A stretch of DNA of 64,000 bases. Origin: an uncultured Alphaproteobacteria bacterium (lineage in GTDB: Bacteria > Pseudomonadota > Alphaproteobacteria > Rs-D84). Below the pieces are notes generated by a model, which was not told the origin of the DNA, did no database searches, and saw only the letters and a list, made by a program, of their open reading frames with translations. Positions 14,486 to 22,107 of the stretch are shown one piece after another (positions within the stretch are counted from its first letter, which is position 1; each line of letters begins with the position of its first letter). The stretch lies in assembly GCA_947175875.1 (NCBI GenBank), contig CAMWON010000004.1, forward strand, positions 62,001-126,000, given 5' to 3'. Made by a program: the position numbers and the translations under genes.

Positions 14486-16174
14486 TTATTTTTTGCTGTT
14501 CTCTATCGCAGCGCCCAAGATGTCGCCCAGAACCGAGCCGCTGTCGGCCTGGTTGGCGTATTCTTTGACCGCCTGCTTTTCCAGCGTTACCTGCAACGCG
14601 CGGATAGACAGCTTAACGGTGTTGCCCTCAACGGAAACAACAGACGCTTCTACCGTGTCGCCGACATGGAACTTGTTTGTGTCCTGTTCGGCTTTTTCAC
14701 GCGACAGGTCCGTGCGACGGATAACACCGCGGATTTCGTTCGGCAGAGCCAAAATCAGCTCGTCCGGTGTCACTTCGGAAACGGTGCCGGAAACAACAGC
14801 GCCCTTCTTGATGGCGATGTTCTTGCTGTCCGCACTTTCCGTCAACTGCTTGATACCCAGTGTGACGCGTTCTTTTTCCGGATTGATGTCCAGAATCTTT
14901 GCGGTCACTTCCTGGCCGCGAACGAACTTTTTCAGTTCTTCTTCGTCCAGCTTGTTCCAAGACAGGTCGGAAATGTGAACCATACCGTCCAGTTCCGGTG
15001 TCAACGCAACGAACAGACCGAATTCGGTTGTGTTCTTAATCGGGCCCGTGACAACGTCGCCGACATTGTGTGTTTCGGCAAACTGTTTCCAGGGGTTCGG
15101 CTGCAACTGCTTGTAACCCAGCGAGATGCGGCGCTTTTCCTGGTCGATGCCCAGAACAACAACGTTCACATCCTGGCCGTTCTGCAGAACTTTGCTCGGG
15201 TGAATGTTTTTGTTTGTCCAGGACAGTTCAGACATGTGAACCAAGCCTTCGATATTGTTGCCCAGGTCGATGAATGCACCGTAATCCGTCAGAGAAGATA
15301 CCTTGCCGGAGATTGTGTCGCCAACGTTGAACGCGCGGGACGCCGTATCCCACGGGTCCGCTTCCAACTGTTTCGCGCCCAGGGAAATACGATGGGATTC
15401 CGGGTCGAACTGAATAACCTTAACCTTGATTTTCTGGCCGACGTGAACCAGTTCACGCGGGTGGTTAACGCGCTTCCAAGACAGGTCTGTGACGTGCAGC
15501 AAGCCGTCGATTCCGCCCAGGTCAACGAACACACCGTAATCTGTGATGTTCTTAACCGTGCCTTCGATAACCGCGCCCAGTGTGATGTTCTTCATCGCTT
15601 CGCGCTGTGCGGCGGCGATGGAGTCAGACTGAATCGCGCGACGGGAAACGATTGCGTTTGTGCGCAGCGCGTCCATTTTCAATACGCGGAACTTGTCCTT
15701 CAGGCCGATTAACGATTTCGCATCGCGAACCGGTTTGTGGTCAACCTGAGAAGACGGCATGAATGCGAATACGCCGCCCAGGTCAACTGTAAAGCCGCCA
15801 CGAACAACGTCGATAATCGTACCCTCGGGGTCGATACCCTCGGCAACGGTCTTTTCCAGGTCTTTCCATGCTTTTTCAGCACGCGCCTTGGTATAAGACA
15901 GAACGGCCGTACCTTCGCGGGATTCATAGCGTTCTACGAAAACGTCGATGATGTCGCCGACAGAGGGAACGGATGCGCCGAATTCTTTCAACGGAACGCG
16001 ACCTTCGGATTTCAGGCCGACGTCAACCATTGCGAAATCGCCGCGAATGTCTTTGACTGTACCCTTGGTTGCATAACCCTGCAGCGTTTCCTGTGCGCCA
16101 TAGTTCGCGTCGAACATTTTGACGAAGTCTTCGCCGGACAGGGGGTTAAATAAATCTTTGGATAAATCTTTCAT
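14486..16174 (-). CDS. rpsA: 30S ribosomal protein S1
   Basis: 562 residues, close to E. coli S1 (557). Six S1/OB-fold repeats are visible; repeats 3-6 carry the typical core such as YGVFVDLGGIDGLLHVTDLSW, YGAFIDLGNNIEGLVHMSELSW and FGLFVALTPELDGMVHISDLSW (read in pieces). The first two repeats are more diverged, as in all S1 proteins. S1 binds the pyrimidine-rich 5' regions of mRNA on the 30S subunit and helps start translation. A promoter for it is visible at 16279-16307 and a terminator after the stop. Confidence 0.97.
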   Translation of the reverse strand: MKDLSKDLFNPLSGEDFVKMFDANYGAQETLQGYATKGTVKDIRGDFAMVDVGLKSEGRVPLKEFGASVPSVGDIIDVFVERYESREGTAVLSYTKARAEKAWKDLEKTVAEGIDPEGTIIDVVRGGFTVDLGGVFAFMPSSQVDHKPVRDAKSLIGLKDKFRVLKMDALRTNAIVSRRAIQSDSIAAAQREAMKNITLGAVIEGTVKNITDYGVFVDLGGIDGLLHVTDLSWKRVNHPRELVHVGQKIKVKVIQFDPESHRISLGAKQLEADPWDTASRAFNVGDTISGKVSSLTDYGAFIDLGNNIEGLVHMSELSWTNKNIHPSKVLQNGQDVNVVVLGIDQEKRRISLGYKQLQPNPWKQFAETHNVGDVVTGPIKNTTEFGLFVALTPELDGMVHISDLSWNKLDEEELKKFVRGQEVTAKILDINPEKERVTLGIKQLTESADSKNIAIKKGAVVSGTVSEVTPDELILALPNEIRGVIRRTDLSREKAEQDTNKFHVGDTVEASVVSVEGNTVKLSIRALQVTLEKQAVKEYANQADSGSVLGDILGAAIENSKK

Positions 16175-16278
16175 AAAGAATGTTATACAAAGCTTGCCAT
16201 CGCCAAATTATTTTTGAAACAGCGAGGTCTTGTGGGGTTAATCGGACTGATTCTGCGCCCACCCGCAAAATCTGACTG

Positions 16279-16307
16279 ATTATACGTTATCTTTTTTGTA
16301 AAAGCAA
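16279..16307 (-). promoter_or_regulatory. Putative rpsA promoter
   Basis: On the minus strand TTGCTT (16307-16302), 17-bp spacer, TATAAT (16284-16279). The leader to the rpsA ATG is about 100 nt. Confidence 0.6.
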
Positions 16308-16315
16308 GATATTTG

Positions 16316-16343
16316 TTGACAATTAGGGTATCAGTGATATTCT
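16316..16343 (+). promoter_or_regulatory. Promoter giving a probably leaderless mRNA
   Basis: TTGACA (16316-16321), 16-bp spacer, TATTCT (16338-16343). The ATG at 16351 is only eight bases after the -10, at the expected transcription start. Confidence 0.6.
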
Positions 16344-16350
16344 TATTGGT

Positions 16351-17025
16351 ATGTCTATCTATTATTTAAAAAAGTATTCTTTCCATTATCCTTTTCGTGA
16401 AGATGATGGAACACCAATGGAGATGTGCACCATTCCGGTGGAGGCACAGGTGAAAATGTATCAGGACTGTTTCGGTCGGGCGCCGCGGTCTTATTTTGAC
16501 TGTGGGGCGGCCATTGGTTTTATGGTTGCGATGGCGTCAAAAATGGGCTTGCGGGCATCCGGCATAGATGTGCGACGCTATAATCCAAATCATGATTTGG
16601 CCTTTTTGACTGAACCCTACTTTGCCAGTGGACAGATAAAGATAGGCTCTATTTTGGATGCGGCGCCTGTTCGTGCGGATTTGGCGTATTGTAATGGTAC
16701 GCTGACATATATGGATGAGGTTACGTTGCCATTGGCGCTAAGTAAATTTATAGATGTTGATATGCTGATTGCAATTCATAACACGACCGAAGATATTCAG
16801 GCGGCGCGTGAAATGGGCGCCCCGATTATCCATAGCGAGCCGCGATTGATTCGCTCCAAGCAATGGTGGTTAAACGCTTTCCGTCAAAACGGTTTCAGGG
16901 CTGGATACAATAATCAACATAATTGTTTTTGTGCCGTACCCGAAAAAATAATCGATCGTTTAATTGGCGATTTGAATGTAAAGCGCATAAAAGTTCGGGG
17001 GTTCACGAACGGGCGCTTGCGATAA
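16351..17025 (+). CDS. Putative SAM-dependent methyltransferase-like protein
   Basis: 224 residues. YFDCGAAIGFMVAMASKMGL followed by ASGIDVRRY resembles motif I and the acidic motif of class I Rossmann methyltransferases (DxGxxxG ... GxD). ADLAYCNGTLTYMDE could be the motif IV region. Later parts (HNTTEDIQAAREMGAPIIHS, SKQWWLNAFRQNGF) are consistent with the family's C-terminal half. Substrate unknown. No ribosome binding site can be placed before the ATG because the promoter -10 ends seven bases upstream. Followed by a bidirectional terminator. Confidence 0.65.
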   Translation: MSIYYLKKYSFHYPFREDDGTPMEMCTIPVEAQVKMYQDCFGRAPRSYFDCGAAIGFMVAMASKMGLRASGIDVRRYNPNHDLAFLTEPYFASGQIKIGSILDAAPVRADLAYCNGTLTYMDEVTLPLALSKFIDVDMLIAIHNTTEDIQAAREMGAPIIHSEPRLIRSKQWWLNAFRQNGFRAGYNNQHNCFCAVPEKIIDRLIGDLNVKRIKVRGFTNGRLR

Positions 17026-17035
17026 TACATTAAAT

Positions 17036-17062
17036 AAAAAAAACGCCGTTCGGCGTTTTTTT
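17036..17062. terminator. Bidirectional terminator
   Basis: AAAAAACGCCG-TT-CGGCGTTTTTTT between convergent genes. Confidence 0.85.
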
Positions 17063-17594
17063 AATTTTTGTAATAGCAGTCACCGGTATAAGTGCCGGAG
17101 CCGGTGCTATCACTGAAAGTGGTTCCCGATGGCAGATAGCATGCGGTTATGGATGTGCTGCCCGCGGCGGACGTGCCGTAAATGCCGCCAGATGTCGGAC
17201 AGCGCGTACAGCCGGATGTGCCGTTGGACGTTGTGCCGTAATATCCCTCCGCACAGCGATAGCTGTAATATCGGCTGCAGGAATTACAACTGCAATATGC
17301 GGTGTTACGGCGCTGGTATCCTGTACCATAGTTTTCCCATTCGCCGTTGTTGCAATTACTGCAACCGCTGCATACGCAATTATATGTGCTTGTTCCTGAG
17401 CCGTTTGTATAGCACATGCAGGTTCCGACTTCTTTGGCACTACATTCAAATCCGTTTAATGAATCATTCCATGTGTATGCGGCGCAATCATTTGCCGCGC
17501 CGCCTTTTTCTTCACACGATGGTGCGTATGCGACGGATGTCCGTGGTGCTTGTATAACTGCAATTATGCCGGCATATAGTATTATTTTTCTCAT
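17061..17594 (-). CDS. Exported small Cys-rich protein (SGCTRCP-SGG family)
   Basis: 177 residues from ATG 17594, which follows AAGGGG; an upstream in-frame ATG would disrupt the signal peptide. Signal peptide 1-24 (ending SVAYA). The mature protein is full of Cys pairs (CMCY, CVCSGCSNC, CSCNSCS) and ends with the shared module: YRCAEGYYG, SGCTRCPTSGGIYGT, CYLPSGTTFSDSTGSG and YTGDCYYKN. It is closest in its C-terminus to the proteins at 18781 and 58115. Unknown function, presumably an extracellular or cell-surface, disulfide-rich protein. Preceded by the type B structured leader. Confidence 0.75.
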   Translation of the reverse strand: MRKIILYAGIIAVIQAPRTSVAYAPSCEEKGGAANDCAAYTWNDSLNGFECSAKEVGTCMCYTNGSGTSTYNCVCSGCSNCNNGEWENYGTGYQRRNTAYCSCNSCSRYYSYRCAEGYYGTTSNGTSGCTRCPTSGGIYGTSAAGSTSITACYLPSGTTFSDSTGSGTYTGDCYYKN

Positions 17595-17863
17595 TCCCAA
17601 CCCCTTGTTTTGTATGAACAAAAAACCGCCAAGGAAATGGCGGTCGGGGAGTTAAGAAAATCATAATTGAAAATGACCCCGGCGGTCTTTGGGCGCGAAT
17701 GCGCCCTGTTCTATAACCGACGGCTCCCCGGCCGATTAAGGTCAGGGTTTGTACAATAAAAGGCGCGAATGCGCCGCAATGTACTTTGCGGATTCAGCCG
17801 GTTTCCCGACCGTTCAATTATGGGTTTTCTTACGACCCCGAACCCAATATCCCTTTGGATTCG
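17595..17863 (-). ncRNA. Structured 5' leader, type B copy 1
   Basis: Reading leftward from about 17863: a CCGCA/TGCGG stem, GGCGC-ATTC-GCGCC with TTTTT (17775-17757, terminator-like), a CCCTGACC (17748-17741) pairing imperfectly with b GGCCGGGGAG (17733-17724), a GGGCGC/GCGCCC hairpin (17706-17691), c CTCCCCGACC (17651-17642) complementary to b with one mismatch, then terminator CCGCCA/TGGCGG with TTTTTT (17643-17620), then AAGGGG and ATG 17594. The order of parts equals type A although the sequence does not. It occupies the whole 345-bp gap between 17594 and 17939 except its promoter and a terminator. Confidence 0.7.
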
Positions 17864-17869
17864 TTGGTG

Positions 17870-17898
17870 ATTATAAATTATGCTGGTGGTTTTTGCAA
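17870..17898 (-). promoter_or_regulatory. Promoter of type B leader 1
   Basis: Minus strand TTGCAA (17898-17893), 17-bp spacer, TATAAT (17875-17870). Confidence 0.7.
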
Positions 17899-17899
17899 T

Positions 17900-17928
17900 A
17901 TAAAAACACCCGCCAGACGGCGGGTGCA
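17900..17928 (-). terminator. Terminator of the slyB-like gene
   Basis: CACCCGCC/GGCGGGTG stem (17907-17926) with TTTTTAT downstream on the minus strand. The B1 promoter begins directly after it. Confidence 0.8.
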
Positions 17929-17938
17929 AATCATGTGT

Positions 17939-18394
17939 TTATCGCGGTATGATTCTGGCACGGTTGCCATAGTCCGCGTCCAGGACATATACAGCCTGGC
18001 CGACCGAGAATTTTACGTCGGTGCCCTGGGTTAAGGTAATCGCCTTGCCGGTGTCCAGTTTTACGATATATTCATATCCGTTTTGTGCGGACAGGCCTTC
18101 CTGGGCCTTGGCGCCCAATGCGCCGCCCAGCACTGCGCCGCCAACCGCGCCGATGATGTTTACCGCGCTGTTGCCGCCAATCATTGAGCCGGCCGCGCCG
18201 CCCGCGATTCCGCCGGCCAGCGATCCAACGCCGCCGTTTTCCGTTGCAACGCGAACCTCGCGCACGTTGATAATTGTGCCCTCTTGCACAGAGTTAATTT
18301 GTCCCGTGGCCGATGTCTGATAGCGGTTTGTATCCAAATTTGCCGCGCATGCGGTCAACGCAACAACGCAAAATATAGCCAGAACTTTTTTCAT
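17939..18394 (-). CDS. SlyB/PcP-type outer-membrane lipoprotein with glycine zipper
   Basis: 151 residues. MKKVLAIFCVVALTAC is a lipoprotein signal with lipobox LTAC (lipidated Cys16). A glycine-zipper 2TM region (about 57-97: GGVGSLAGGIAGGAAGS, then IIGAVGGAVLGGALGAKA) is typical of SlyB/PcP 17-kDa antigens of proteobacteria. The C-terminal region (YEYIVKLDTGKAITLTQ, FSVGQAVYVL) matches the beta-rich domain of the family. The outer-membrane location and envelope-stability role are inferred from the family. It lies between the two inverted type B leaders. Confidence 0.88.
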   Translation of the reverse strand: MKKVLAIFCVVALTACAANLDTNRYQTSATGQINSVQEGTIINVREVRVATENGGVGSLAGGIAGGAAGSMIGGNSAVNIIGAVGGAVLGGALGAKAQEGLSAQNGYEYIVKLDTGKAITLTQGTDVKFSVGQAVYVLDADYGNRARIIPR

Positions 18395-18472
18395 TTATTT
18401 GCTCCTTTTCCGATAAAATTATAGCTGTGTTTGTATATGATTGCAACCGACAAAAAATCACCGTATTTTAGA

Positions 18473-18501
18473 TTGCCTTTATCGCGGTTATGCGCTATAA
18501 T
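18473..18501 (+). promoter_or_regulatory. Promoter of type B leader 2
   Basis: TTGCCT (18473-18478), 17-bp spacer, TATAAT (18496-18501). Confidence 0.68.
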
Positions 18502-18507
18502 TTGCCG

Positions 18508-18780
18508 GAATTCAATAGGGATATTGGATTCGGGGTCGTCAAAAAGCCCACACAAAAGCGGTATGTGAACGCATGCTGTATCCGCATATATTGCGGCGCG
18601 ATTGCGCCCTTTATTGTATATGCCCCGATTTTAAACAGGTCGGGGAGCCGTCGGTTATAGAACAGGACGCCATGCGTCCAAAGACCGCCGGGGTCATTCT
18701 TTTGTGTGATTTTTTGAACTCCCCGACCGCCATTTCCTTGGCGGTTTTGTGTTTGATATAAAACCAAGGGGTCAAAAATC
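18508..18780 (+). ncRNA. Structured 5' leader, type B copy 2
   Basis: Elements in order: CCGCA/TGCGG hairpin near 18580-18596, GGCGC/GCGCC (18595-18608), a CCCCGA (18623-18628) pairing with TCGGGG (18640-18645), b GGTCGGGGAG (18638-18647), GGACGC/GCGTCC hairpin (18665-18679), c CTCCCCGACC (18719-18728) perfectly complementary to b over ten bases, terminator-like CCGCCA/TGGCGG plus TTTT (18727-18748), then AAGGGG and ATG 18781. GGACGC/GCGTCC here against GGGCGC/GCGCCC in copy B1 is a compensatory change. It fills the 387-bp gap 18394-18781 together with its promoter and the short slyB-like promoter region. Confidence 0.72.
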
Positions 18781-19284
18781 ATGAAAAAATTAACAACATC
18801 GGTATTATTGGTTTGGGCCGGTGTGTTGGGTGATGCGTATGCTGAGTTCAATTGCTGTGGCTCTGTTAGTGTGCCGGTTGGGATGAATCCGACATACGAC
18901 AGCAGCTGTACAACCAAGGTCAGTGGCGAAACATTATTTGATAATGCGGGCTGCTGCGCCTCTAGTTCAATAACCAGTACAGCCAATGGTGTCGTATCGA
19001 CCAGAAAATGTACAACAAATGCCAGTTATAACAGTTTAACGAATACGCTTACTGCAATGTGTAATTGTAGTGCGGCAACATATAAATGTGCGGTTGGATA
19101 TTATGGCAGTCCAAAGAACGCATCGTCGGGTTGTACGCGATGCCCGGCGTCGGGCGGAGTTTACGGTACCACGGGCGCGGCCGGTGCCACGTCAATAACC
19201 GAATGTTATCTGCCGTCCGGCACGGCGTTCAGTGATGCCGCCGGCAGTGGCGAATACACCGGAAATTGTTATTATGTTGAGTGA
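18781..19284 (+). CDS. Exported small Cys-rich protein (SGCTRCP-SGG family)
   Basis: 167 residues. Signal peptide MKKLTTSVLLVWAGVLGDAYA, mature start near EFNCCG. The variable N-terminal half is Ser/Thr/Asn-rich with paired Cys. The C-terminal module YKCAVGYYG, SGCTRCPASGGVYGT, CYLPSGTAFSDAAGSG and YTGNCYY is shared with 17061 and 58115 almost residue for residue. It follows leader B2, whose terminator-like hairpin ends about 33 bases before the ATG. Function unknown; the combination of a constant C-terminus and variable N-terminus suggests a diversified surface family. Confidence 0.75.
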   Translation: MKKLTTSVLLVWAGVLGDAYAEFNCCGSVSVPVGMNPTYDSSCTTKVSGETLFDNAGCCASSSITSTANGVVSTRKCTTNASYNSLTNTLTAMCNCSAATYKCAVGYYGSPKNASSGCTRCPASGGVYGTTGAAGATSITECYLPSGTAFSDAAGSGEYTGNCYYVE

Positions 19285-19287
19285 AAA

Positions 19288-19315
19288 AATCCCGCCATAC
19301 GGCGGGATTTTTTTT
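19288..19315. terminator. Bidirectional terminator
   Basis: AATCCCGCC-ATAC-GGCGGGATT with A-run and T-run, between convergent genes. Confidence 0.88.
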
Positions 19316-19316
19316 G

Positions 19317-20621
19317 TTAGGCCTGTTTAAACAATTCTTCGGCCTTGACCTTTTTTTCTTTGGTCTTGACGTGTGCCAACATGGCGTCCAAAGCCTTGCG
19401 TTCGAAAATCATTCCGCGCAGCATCGCCAATGCGTTCTGGTTTTTGTTATAGAATTCAAAAACCTGCTGCGGGTTCGGATAGCGCGCCGCCTCGGCCCAT
19501 ACCGCCTGCTGCAGGTCGTCGCGTGTGACTTCTACCTTGTTCTGGGTGCCCCATTCCGCCAGAATCAGCCCCAGCTTTACGCGGCGTTCGGCTTCCTTGC
19601 GTTCTTTCTTGTCATCCCATTTGTGGTCGTCAGACTTGCAGTGGCCGTCACAGTGCGCGTGCGCACGGTCGTGTTCGGCTTTTGCCATTTCCAGTTCCTG
19701 GGCAACCAATGTTTCCGGAACGTCCAGCTTTACCTTGTCCGCCAGAATGTCCAGCAGCTCGCTGCGCATTTCACGCTGGGCTGCCTCTGTGTACTGTTCT
19801 TTCAAAATGTTTTCAATATGCGTGCGCAGTGCCGCGACGGATTCCTGGCCGACTGTTTTTGCCAGTTCGTCATTCAGTTCCGGCAGGATGTGCTTGCGGA
19901 TTTCGTGGATTTCAACCTCGAACCGGGCGTCTTTCCCCGCCAGGTTTTCAGCGTGATATTCTGCCGGGAATTTTACGTTTACATCAAATTTGTCGCCGGT
20001 CTTGTGGCCGATAATCTGGTCTTCAAAGCCCGGGATGAATGCGCCACTGCCCAAAATCAGGTGGTGCTTTTTAGCCTCGCCGCCTTCAAACGCCTCGTCA
20101 CCGACAAAGCCCTTGAAATCAATTACGGCAACGTCGCCGTCGGCCGCTTTGTATTTTGCGTCCTGTTTTTCAGCGGTGCTGCGGTTCTTGCGAATGTTTT
20201 CCAGTGATTTTTCAACCTCTGCCGGGTCGATGTCCGCAACTTTTTTGGTCACAGTGAACTTTTCCAAATCAATTGCCGGCAATGTCGGCAGAATGTCGAA
20301 TTCCAGGCTGTATTCGGCGTCTTTGCCGATTTCCCAGCCCGCCAGGTCCGCTTTTGGTGCGCCGGCCAAACGAATTTTCTTTGATGCGATATATTCGTTC
20401 AAGTCTTTGTTCATTAACTTGTCAATAGCCTCGCCGTATGCCGACGCGTTGTATTTCTGGCGCAGAACGGACAACGGAATATGACCCGGACGGAATCCCG
20501 GCATTTTCGCCTTTTTTCCGTATTCTGTTAAAATTTCGTCCGCCGCCGCCTGCAAATCGTCCGCCGATATCAGGCCGGTCACGGAATAATGCAAATCTTT
20601 GATTTTTTCTTTTTTGAACAT
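19317..20621 (-). CDS. tig: Trigger factor
   Basis: 434 residues, matching E. coli Tig (432). N-terminal ribosome-binding domain with MPGFRPGHIPLSVLR, the family's G-F-R-x-G-K/H-x-P loop. The central FKBP-type prolyl isomerase domain includes DVAVIDFKGFVGDEAFEGG and LGSGAFIPGFEDQIIGHK. The C-terminal helical arms include an unusual His/Asp/Cys-rich insert (HDRAHAHCDGHCKSDDH). It catalyses folding of nascent chains at the ribosome exit. The insert resembles a metal-binding loop and is not in E. coli Tig. A promoter lies at 20657-20684. Confidence 0.96.
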   Translation of the reverse strand: MFKKEKIKDLHYSVTGLISADDLQAAADEILTEYGKKAKMPGFRPGHIPLSVLRQKYNASAYGEAIDKLMNKDLNEYIASKKIRLAGAPKADLAGWEIGKDAEYSLEFDILPTLPAIDLEKFTVTKKVADIDPAEVEKSLENIRKNRSTAEKQDAKYKAADGDVAVIDFKGFVGDEAFEGGEAKKHHLILGSGAFIPGFEDQIIGHKTGDKFDVNVKFPAEYHAENLAGKDARFEVEIHEIRKHILPELNDELAKTVGQESVAALRTHIENILKEQYTEAAQREMRSELLDILADKVKLDVPETLVAQELEMAKAEHDRAHAHCDGHCKSDDHKWDDKKERKEAERRVKLGLILAEWGTQNKVEVTRDDLQQAVWAEAARYPNPQQVFEFYNKNQNALAMLRGMIFERKALDAMLAHVKTKEKKVKAEELFKQA

Positions 20622-20656
20622 ATTTTTCCCCTAAAGAACAGTGAAATTGCGCTGTG

Positions 20657-20684
20657 ATTATACACGCTTTTTTTATAAACGCAA
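20657..20684 (-). promoter_or_regulatory. Putative tig promoter
   Basis: Minus strand TTGCGT (20684-20679), 16-bp spacer, TATAAT (20662-20657). Confidence 0.55.
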
Positions 20685-20753
20685 GTATGATAATTCTCTT
20701 TTTATTGACTTGAGGGTGCGGGGCGTATAAACTGCGCCTGAAAAGAAAAAGGT

Positions 20754-20993
20754 ATGGAAATGAAATTTAAAGATGATTTGGATTTTAGATTAAAAGCACA
20801 GGCCTGTGGCCAGATGCTGGGGACGCTGACTGTGGCCGGGGTGCTGTGTTTGGCGTATGCGTGCGGATGGGTGCCTGCGAAAGAGGATAATTCCGCGGAC
20901 AAGGCCGCTCAGGAAAGGGTTAAAAGCGTTGCTGATTCCGTCCCCGCGCCACAGAAACACAATATGTACAGTGTGTTCCAAAAAGTACGATAA
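20754..20993 (+). CDS. Small membrane protein, unknown
   Basis: 79 residues, or 77 if the second Met is the start. One hydrophobic segment (CGQMLGTLTVAGVLCLAYACG, in part) near residues 18-40, then a charged C-terminal tail with KEDNSADKAAQERVK. A possible promoter (TTGACT with TATAAA 15 bp away, around 20705-20731) precedes it, and a clear terminator follows. No family recognised. Confidence 0.6.
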   Translation: MEMKFKDDLDFRLKAQACGQMLGTLTVAGVLCLAYACGWVPAKEDNSADKAAQERVKSVADSVPAPQKHNMYSVFQKVR

Positions 20994-21008
20994 AAAATTA
21001 GTGCATAT

Positions 21009-21036
21009 AAAAAAACCGCCGTTTGGCGGTTTTTTG
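21009..21036. terminator. Bidirectional terminator
   Basis: AACCGCC-GTTT-GGCGGTT flanked by A8 and T6; ends the small gene and the leftward rplM-rpsI operon. Confidence 0.85.
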
Positions 21037-21051
21037 TTGCAAACAATATGA

Positions 21052-21540
21052 TTAACGCTTGCTGAACTGTGTCGAACGACGAGCCTTGCGAACACCATAG
21101 TGCTTACGTTCAACAACACGGCTGTCGCGTGTCAGGAAGCCCGCGGCCTTCAATGCGGCGCGCAACTCCGGTTCTGCTTTTTCCAAAGCTTTGGAAATAC
21201 CGTGCTTTACGGCGCCCGCCTGGCCGGACAGACCACCGCCCAGAACAAATGCGTGAATATCGTATGCTGTTTCGCGCTTTGTAACGCCAAACGGCTGGGC
21301 GATAATCATCTGCAACACCGGGCGACGGAAGTATTCGTTCGACGGTGTTTCGTTAACAAAGATGTTACCCTTACCCGGAACCATATAAACACGGGCAACG
21401 GAGTCCTTGCGCTTACCGGTGGCATATGTCGCGCCGTTCAGCTTAACCGAAGTTTTCGGCGCCTTTTTTGCGGCGGATTTCGCCGGGGCGGCTTTCTTGG
21501 TTGTTTTTGCCGCGCTTGCGGTCTTTTTTGTTTCTGTCAT
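21052..21540 (-). CDS. rpsI: 30S ribosomal protein S9
   Basis: 162 residues: a 35-residue Ala/Lys-rich N-terminal extension followed by a canonical S9 of about 127 residues ([51 protein letters not shown], and the C-terminal [11 protein letters not shown] that reaches the P-site tRNA). The start codon overlaps the rplM stop by one base. The extension is longer than in most bacterial S9 proteins. Confidence 0.96.
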   Translation of the reverse strand: MTETKKTASAAKTTKKAAPAKSAAKKAPKTSVKLNGATYATGKRKDSVARVYMVPGKGNIFVNETPSNEYFRRPVLQMIIAQPFGVTKRETAYDIHAFVLGGGLSGQAGAVKHGISKALEKAEPELRAALKAAGFLTRDSRVVERKHYGVRKARRSTQFSKR

Positions 21541-22013
21541 TATTCGCCCCTTTTATTTTTGCGGTTCAAAGAACCAAAATCGATAACAACCGGTTTCTGA
21601 GCTTCGTGTTTGTGCTGTGCGCCCGCGTATACGTGCAGCTTTGTCAAACGCTGGTTCGCCAATGCAACCGCCGTGCGACGGCCCATCATGCGTTTTACGG
21701 CGTTGAATACCAGCTTTTCCGGTTTTTCGTTGCGCATCTGGCCCAGTGTGCGTTCCTTCAAAGAACCGGTCCACAAAGAATGCCAAAAGAACTTTGTCTT
21801 ATCTGCTTTTTTGCCAGACAAAGCAACTTTGTCGGCGTTGATAATGATTACATGGTCGCCGCAATCCATATTCGGTGTCCATGTCGGCTTGTTTTTGCCG
21901 CGCAGAATGTTTGCAGTGTATGCCGCCAAACGTCCCAGCGTGCAATCAGTTGCGTCAATCAGATACCATTTGGCCTCTAATTCGCACTTTTTTAACGATT
22001 TTGTCGCTGCCAT
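21540..22013 (-). CDS. rplM: 50S ribosomal protein L13
   Basis: 157 residues. [19 protein letters not shown], the L13 signature [19 protein letters not shown] and the [14 protein letters not shown] motif are all present. First gene of the rplM-rpsI pair, the usual bacterial order. ATG 22013 lies after an A/T-rich leader. Confidence 0.97.
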   Translation of the reverse strand: MAATKSLKKCELEAKWYLIDATDCTLGRLAAYTANILRGKNKPTWTPNMDCGDHVIIINADKVALSGKKADKTKFFWHSLWTGSLKERTLGQMRNEKPEKLVFNAVKRMMGRRTAVALANQRLTKLHVYAGAQHKHEAQKPVVIDFGSLNRKNKRGE

Positions 22014-22107
22014 TATTTATACCTTTTTATTATTAAAGCGTCGCCATTATGGCGCAATGGCTTGAAAAAGTCAAGAAAAATTGATGCGGTATTATTGTAC
22101 CGCAAAT

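Noticed and set aside
14474-15712. A 412-codon open frame opposite rpsA
   Set aside because: It lies fully antisense to an unmistakable six-domain S1 protein; the frame is open because of codon bias of rpsA.
19281-20207. A 308-codon open frame opposite tig
   Set aside because: Antisense to trigger factor; Phe/Leu/Val-rich composition is that of a reversed coding strand.
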